Below, piece by piece: positions 60,452 to 64,000 of a DNA stretch of 64,000 nucleotides. The translations under genes and the position numbers were made by a program. Numbering within the stretch: position 1 is the stretch's first letter; every line of letters begins with the position of its first letter. Location: positions 1,054,001 through 1,118,000 of the forward strand of contig JACDTU010000009.1 in assembly GCA_022376465.1 (NCBI GenBank), written 5' to 3'. The notes beneath the pieces were generated by a model, which saw only the letters and a program-made list of their open reading frames with translations, was not told where the DNA came from and did no database searches. This stretch comes from Cubamyces lactineus. Taxonomy: Eukaryota; Basidiomycota; Agaricomycetes; Polyporales; Polyporaceae.

Positions 60452-61706
60452 CTACGCCGCCGAGTCCTGAGGGAACCACGAGCAAAATTCTACGCTTCGA
60501 ATCGAGGGAATCGCTGCAACCATCGTAGCCTTCGCACGATTTTCGCGCGACCGAGTTGCCACAGCGTGCTCCGCACAGCATACGGCACACTTGTCCGGAC
60601 CGAAGGGCGGCGCAGGGTAATAGCCTGTCCGAGGAGAAGCCATGATGACAGTTGCACAGCGCTCCAGATGGCGGGCCAACACGTCCGCGTCTGACAGGAA
60701 GATTCCAAGGAACAGAGTCTCGAGACGTTCAAGTGACTTCAGCGCCCTGCAGAAGCTGGACTGCAAGACGATAATCAGCACGGTCAATGCCCCGGGATTG
60801 CGATGAAATGGAGCTACGGACTAAAAAGGAGTCAACGGTCGCGTATTCGCCCGGGATTGGGGAATGTGCGCAGCAAGTAGATGATTCCTCAAAGCACAGC
60901 CAGCAGCAATGCTCGTCAAGTCTTTCAACGCAGGATAGCTCTAGAGTAATCAGAGTTGGAAACCGAGAGGCAACGAGGGAAAGCAAAGCAGAGTCGATGC
61001 GAGGCAGATGAGTGAGCTTCATCCGAGTGAGCCCAGCAGTCATGTTCTTGAAGAGAAGTGTAGCTCGGCTAGCTTGAGTCGAGAGACCATCCCCAGAAAA
61101 GTCCATTTCAAGAGCCCTCAGAGATGTGAACAGTGCTAGCCCGTCCATCTTGTACCTGAATGCGGTTGTGGACGCCGATAAAGACCTTGGAATATGCGAA
61201 AATGTCAGCATATATGCGGCTTCAATTTGGCCACTAGGACCACTCGCCTGACCCAAAGGAACATGCCAGGAATGCGACAGGTTCTAACCCAGTGCGGGGC
61301 AGAGCGAACATGGAGAACTGCATAGTATCGCCTCAGAGCGATTTGTCGACACTGGTGTGACGCGAGAGCAAAGGCCGCGATTGAGGAGAACGCGGATCTC
61401 CCAGAGACAAGAAGCCAATATACGACGCTATCTAGGAGCTCCGCTGGTAACCGTGGCTGGATGAATGTCGAACAAGGTGAGAAAGACGCATATAGTCGAC
61501 TGTGGGACTGACCGAACCCCTGTGCGCGTGGGCCATGCCCATTCAATGCTCTCCTTGACCCCAACGACACTAGTACCACGCGGAGGTGACTGGTTTCGAT
61601 TCCTCTGGGCGCCGCAACGCACAGAGTAGGGAGGCGACGGGACCGCGACGGAACTCGCAATAACGGGAGATGATGGTGGTTTGGGGTCAAGGACTCGGGC
61701 ACCCAT
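60452..61706 (-). CDS. F-box protein 2
   Basis: Core exons: 61499-61248, 61185-60822 and 60760-60452 (stop). The F-box is FIQPRLPAELLDSVVYWLL, then ASHQCRQIALRRYYAVLHV and HWVRTCRIPGMFLWVR. The next exon continues SLSASTTAFR, LLFKNMTAGLTRMKLTHLPR and CCWLCFEESSTCCAHSPIP. The last has LETLFLGIFLSDADVLARHL and PFGPDKCAVC. This order matches a large basidiomycete F-box group. The intron after WVR appears to be GC-AG (AG|GCGAGT...CCAAG), and the next donor is GTCCGT. A likely first exon starts at ATG 61706 (MGARVLDPKPP) and splices into SHSRLYASF, but its donor is uncertain, so the N-terminus is tentative. Probably an SCF adaptor. Confidence 0.75.
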
Positions 61707-61982
61707 GTACGGAAGACATGGTACAGCCCTATTGCGGCTGTAGATGCAAAACGGAAAGGACCGATTCCGGAAAAGTCGGATAGCTGTAGCTGCGCAGCCT
61801 GGGAGAAGCACTTCAGCCAGATTAGGCAGGTCTAGTGGACCCTCTACAGCACGCTGCCAGAGCCATCCAGAGCATCCCCCTGATGACACCAGTGATAGAG
61901 TCGTCAAATGTCATCTTTGGACATGTCTACATCGCGGAAATTTATCATAAGCAGTTGACGGGCTGTCGTAAGTCCAGCAGGC

Positions 61983-63211
61983 CTACGCCTCCGTAGCTCC
62001 TTTCTCTAGGTCTACTTCTATCTTCTCGGTACGCAGTCTATTCTCGGTCTCGCTTACGCGTTCAGCCTCTGCAGAGCGGAGAGATTCGCTCGGAAACGCG
62101 AGATCGTGAGGAGCTGAGACATCTGCAGAGCTTGCACCTGCATCTGCGACTGGAGAGCTCTCTACGATAGCGAGCCTCTTGCGGCGGCGCCGAGCGATCG
62201 GGTTAAGAATCAGGGCACAGAGGATAACAATCCCGTCGAGAAGCTTGGACACGTCGTAAGAAAAGGAAAGAAAGAGCCACACAAAGAGGAAACGTACAAC
62301 TACAAGGGAATACGTAACGCCAGCAACGACGTCAAAATGGTCCTTGAAAGCGAGGGAGAGGTCGTTGAAGACACCGCCCAGGAGGTCGACGCTCATGAAC
62401 AGCAAAGATATGCCAACCACCTCCTTGTACTTGTAGATCTCGTAATATTGCGGTCTATAATGGATGCACGATTAGATTGTCTCTGGTAATGGTAGGTGTA
62501 GAATGCTCTTACAGGAGCGCACCGGAAATCAATATTGTGCTGAAGATCCCGAAGAACTCTACAGGCGCCATGTTACCCGCCCTATACGAGGGCTACGAGG
62601 GAGTTCAAGATCAGAACTCGCGTTGAAGACGCATCGGATACTCACGAAAATGGCGAATATCATCCCAGCTTCGAACCCGGCAAAGATCACTACGGCAGCG
62701 AAGAACATCGCAATGGACACCGCTTTTGACCTCTTTCGGCCGTAATACTGACACTGCATTATGAGTTAGAGAGTACGTGCATCGAAGGGAAGTGACTGGA
62801 CGAACCTGTGCCCATGACACGAACGAAAGCACGCCAAACAGTTGCGGCTGAAGGATCAAAGGGATGTTCAGGTTCTGAACTACGGAGTACGTCCCCAGGA
62901 ACGCTCCGGCGATACCCCAAGTGAGCCTGTGCAACAAGGAATAGCAGTAAGTCCTAGTACATGCATCAAGCACTGCATCAAGAACATACATGAGCCATTC
63001 AGACAAGCCTTCTGTCGATTTTAGGCGGTAGCTATACCAGAGCTGGGGAAGTAGTTGTACTGTCCAGCAAACGGTACCTGTAACAAACATGCATCGTATC
63101 AGTCTCTACTGCCCAGCAACGGTCCGCTAGGTGGTACAATACAGGAGGAACTGCGAGAAGAAACTTGCCTATCGTTCCGAGGGCGTTCTCTGCCGCACGA
63201 TTCACGGGCAT
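61983..63211 (-). CDS. PQ-loop repeat membrane protein (copy 2)
   Basis: Model: complement(join(61983..62243,62298..62454,62513..62592,62646..62753,62806..62926,62990..63077,63169..63211)), 285 aa. Same family and exon plan as the copy at 4431-5730. First PQ motif LLPQLWYSYRLKSTEGLSEW, second LPQYYEIYKYKEVVG. LNIPLILQPQLFGVLSFVSW and GNMAPVEFFGIFS lie between; the C-terminal basic stop is RRRRKR and the tail is acidic. Intron 1 starts GCAAGT after ATAG, a textbook GC-AG site where copy 1 has GTGAGA. The last intron (62244-62297) is 54 nt, in frame, without a stop, and ends CCAAG. Expected in vacuolar or other internal membranes; substrate unknown. Confidence 0.87.
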
Positions 63212-64000
63212 TTTTGGGTCACACGACCACTACGAGAACTAACATGTAAGCTCGCTGACCGGTAAAGCGCACGTCCCTTCGTGACTTACCAGTCACGTAC
63301 ACCAAAGGACCAGAACTTTACAAGGGAGACTCCTCCAGAAACACTAAAGCCGAAGGGAACGACGAATGCAGACTCAAGAAAATGAAAGAAGAAAACAAGG
63401 ACCGGGGTGCCGCGGCGCCGCGCGACATAGCATTTATATGTTCAACACAGACGTACACGCGCGGGGTTCGTTCCAGGCTCCGCCAATCGCGAGCTGATTT
63501 TGTCATACGAGTCACCGGGTGGCTCGCGCGTAGGGACGGGGTGGCCGCGGTGGGGGGCTTAGCACAGGGCGTGGCACGCGAAAAATGGTGAAATCAGGGG
63601 GGCGCTTATGCAATTTACATCGGGGCGACGAGAAGAGGGCTCCCCGCCGCCGGCACAAAAATCCGGGAACCAATTCCGCGCTCCGATTGGCAGACGCAAG
63701 AGAGTGCAGCGTCCAAAGGAGGATCCGTCTGTGGTTCCAGACCACCATGAAGGAGACTCAAGAGAGACGAGCGGGAGATGGCAAGTCAGCTGGTGTACTC
63801 GCCTAACACCTCGAGGGTTCGGCAACAGATGCTGAAACCGCAGGAAACGCCCGTCAATAATACTTCGAGACTTGGGACCTTTAGGATTAGAATTGGTGGG
63901 AGGCTCTGACCTACACCGGCGACCAATGGTACAAAACGAGTCAAAAAGTACAGGATCTACAGGTATGTACGGGAAGGAGCAAGCATGCATCTACTCGATA
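63212..64000. other. Right flank, nothing recognised
   Basis: Upstream region of the PQ-loop copy 2. Open frames on both strands at 63.5-63.99 kb are unsupported. Confidence 0.5.

Overview
The window is nuclear DNA of a mushroom-forming basidiomycete (Agaricomycetes, most likely a polypore-type fungus; the order is an inference). Genes are cut by many short GT-AG introns of about 50-70 nt. The protein families are typical of that class: DUF6534 and DUF6535 membrane proteins, tandem P450s, basidiomycete F-box proteins and a Kei1-type IPC synthase subunit. There are no bacterial-style operons and no rRNA or tRNA gene that I can support. Gene models were built by hand by joining exons on splice signals, checking frame, and comparing paralogues inside the window.

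Left part (1-16 kb), mostly housekeeping: a Clr2-type silencing protein (-), a PQ-loop membrane protein (-), an unidentified Ser/Pro-rich protein (-), a decayed phosphopantetheinyl transferase (-), then KEI1 (-) and a class II-like eIF4E (+) sharing a 424-bp divergent promoter, then an unidentified regulator-like protein (+).

Middle part (16.8-54 kb), accessory and metabolic: an extended SDR reductase (-), two tandem paralogous cytochromes P450 (+,+), a 22-exon DUF6534 seven-helix-type membrane protein (-), three intact family-1 glycosyltransferases with the same 11-exon layout (two -, one +) plus a relic first exon of a fourth copy, a DUF6535 membrane protein (-), a triose-phosphate/nucleotide-sugar transporter-like Sly41 homologue (+), an F-box protein (+), and a secreted beta-propeller-like protein (-). 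Redox enzymes, glycosyltransferases and membrane proteins together look like a tailoring and glycosylation neighbourhood. No backbone synthase is visible, so a pathway is only a hypothesis.

Right part (54-64 kb) is gene-poor. It holds a 118-residue protein made almost only of two Zn(II)2Cys6 clusters (+), an F-box protein (-), and a second PQ-loop protein (-) whose first six exons have exactly the same lengths as those of the copy at 4.4-5.7 kb. Local duplication and decay (P450s, glycosyltransferases with their upstream DNA, PQ-loop genes) is the main theme of the window.
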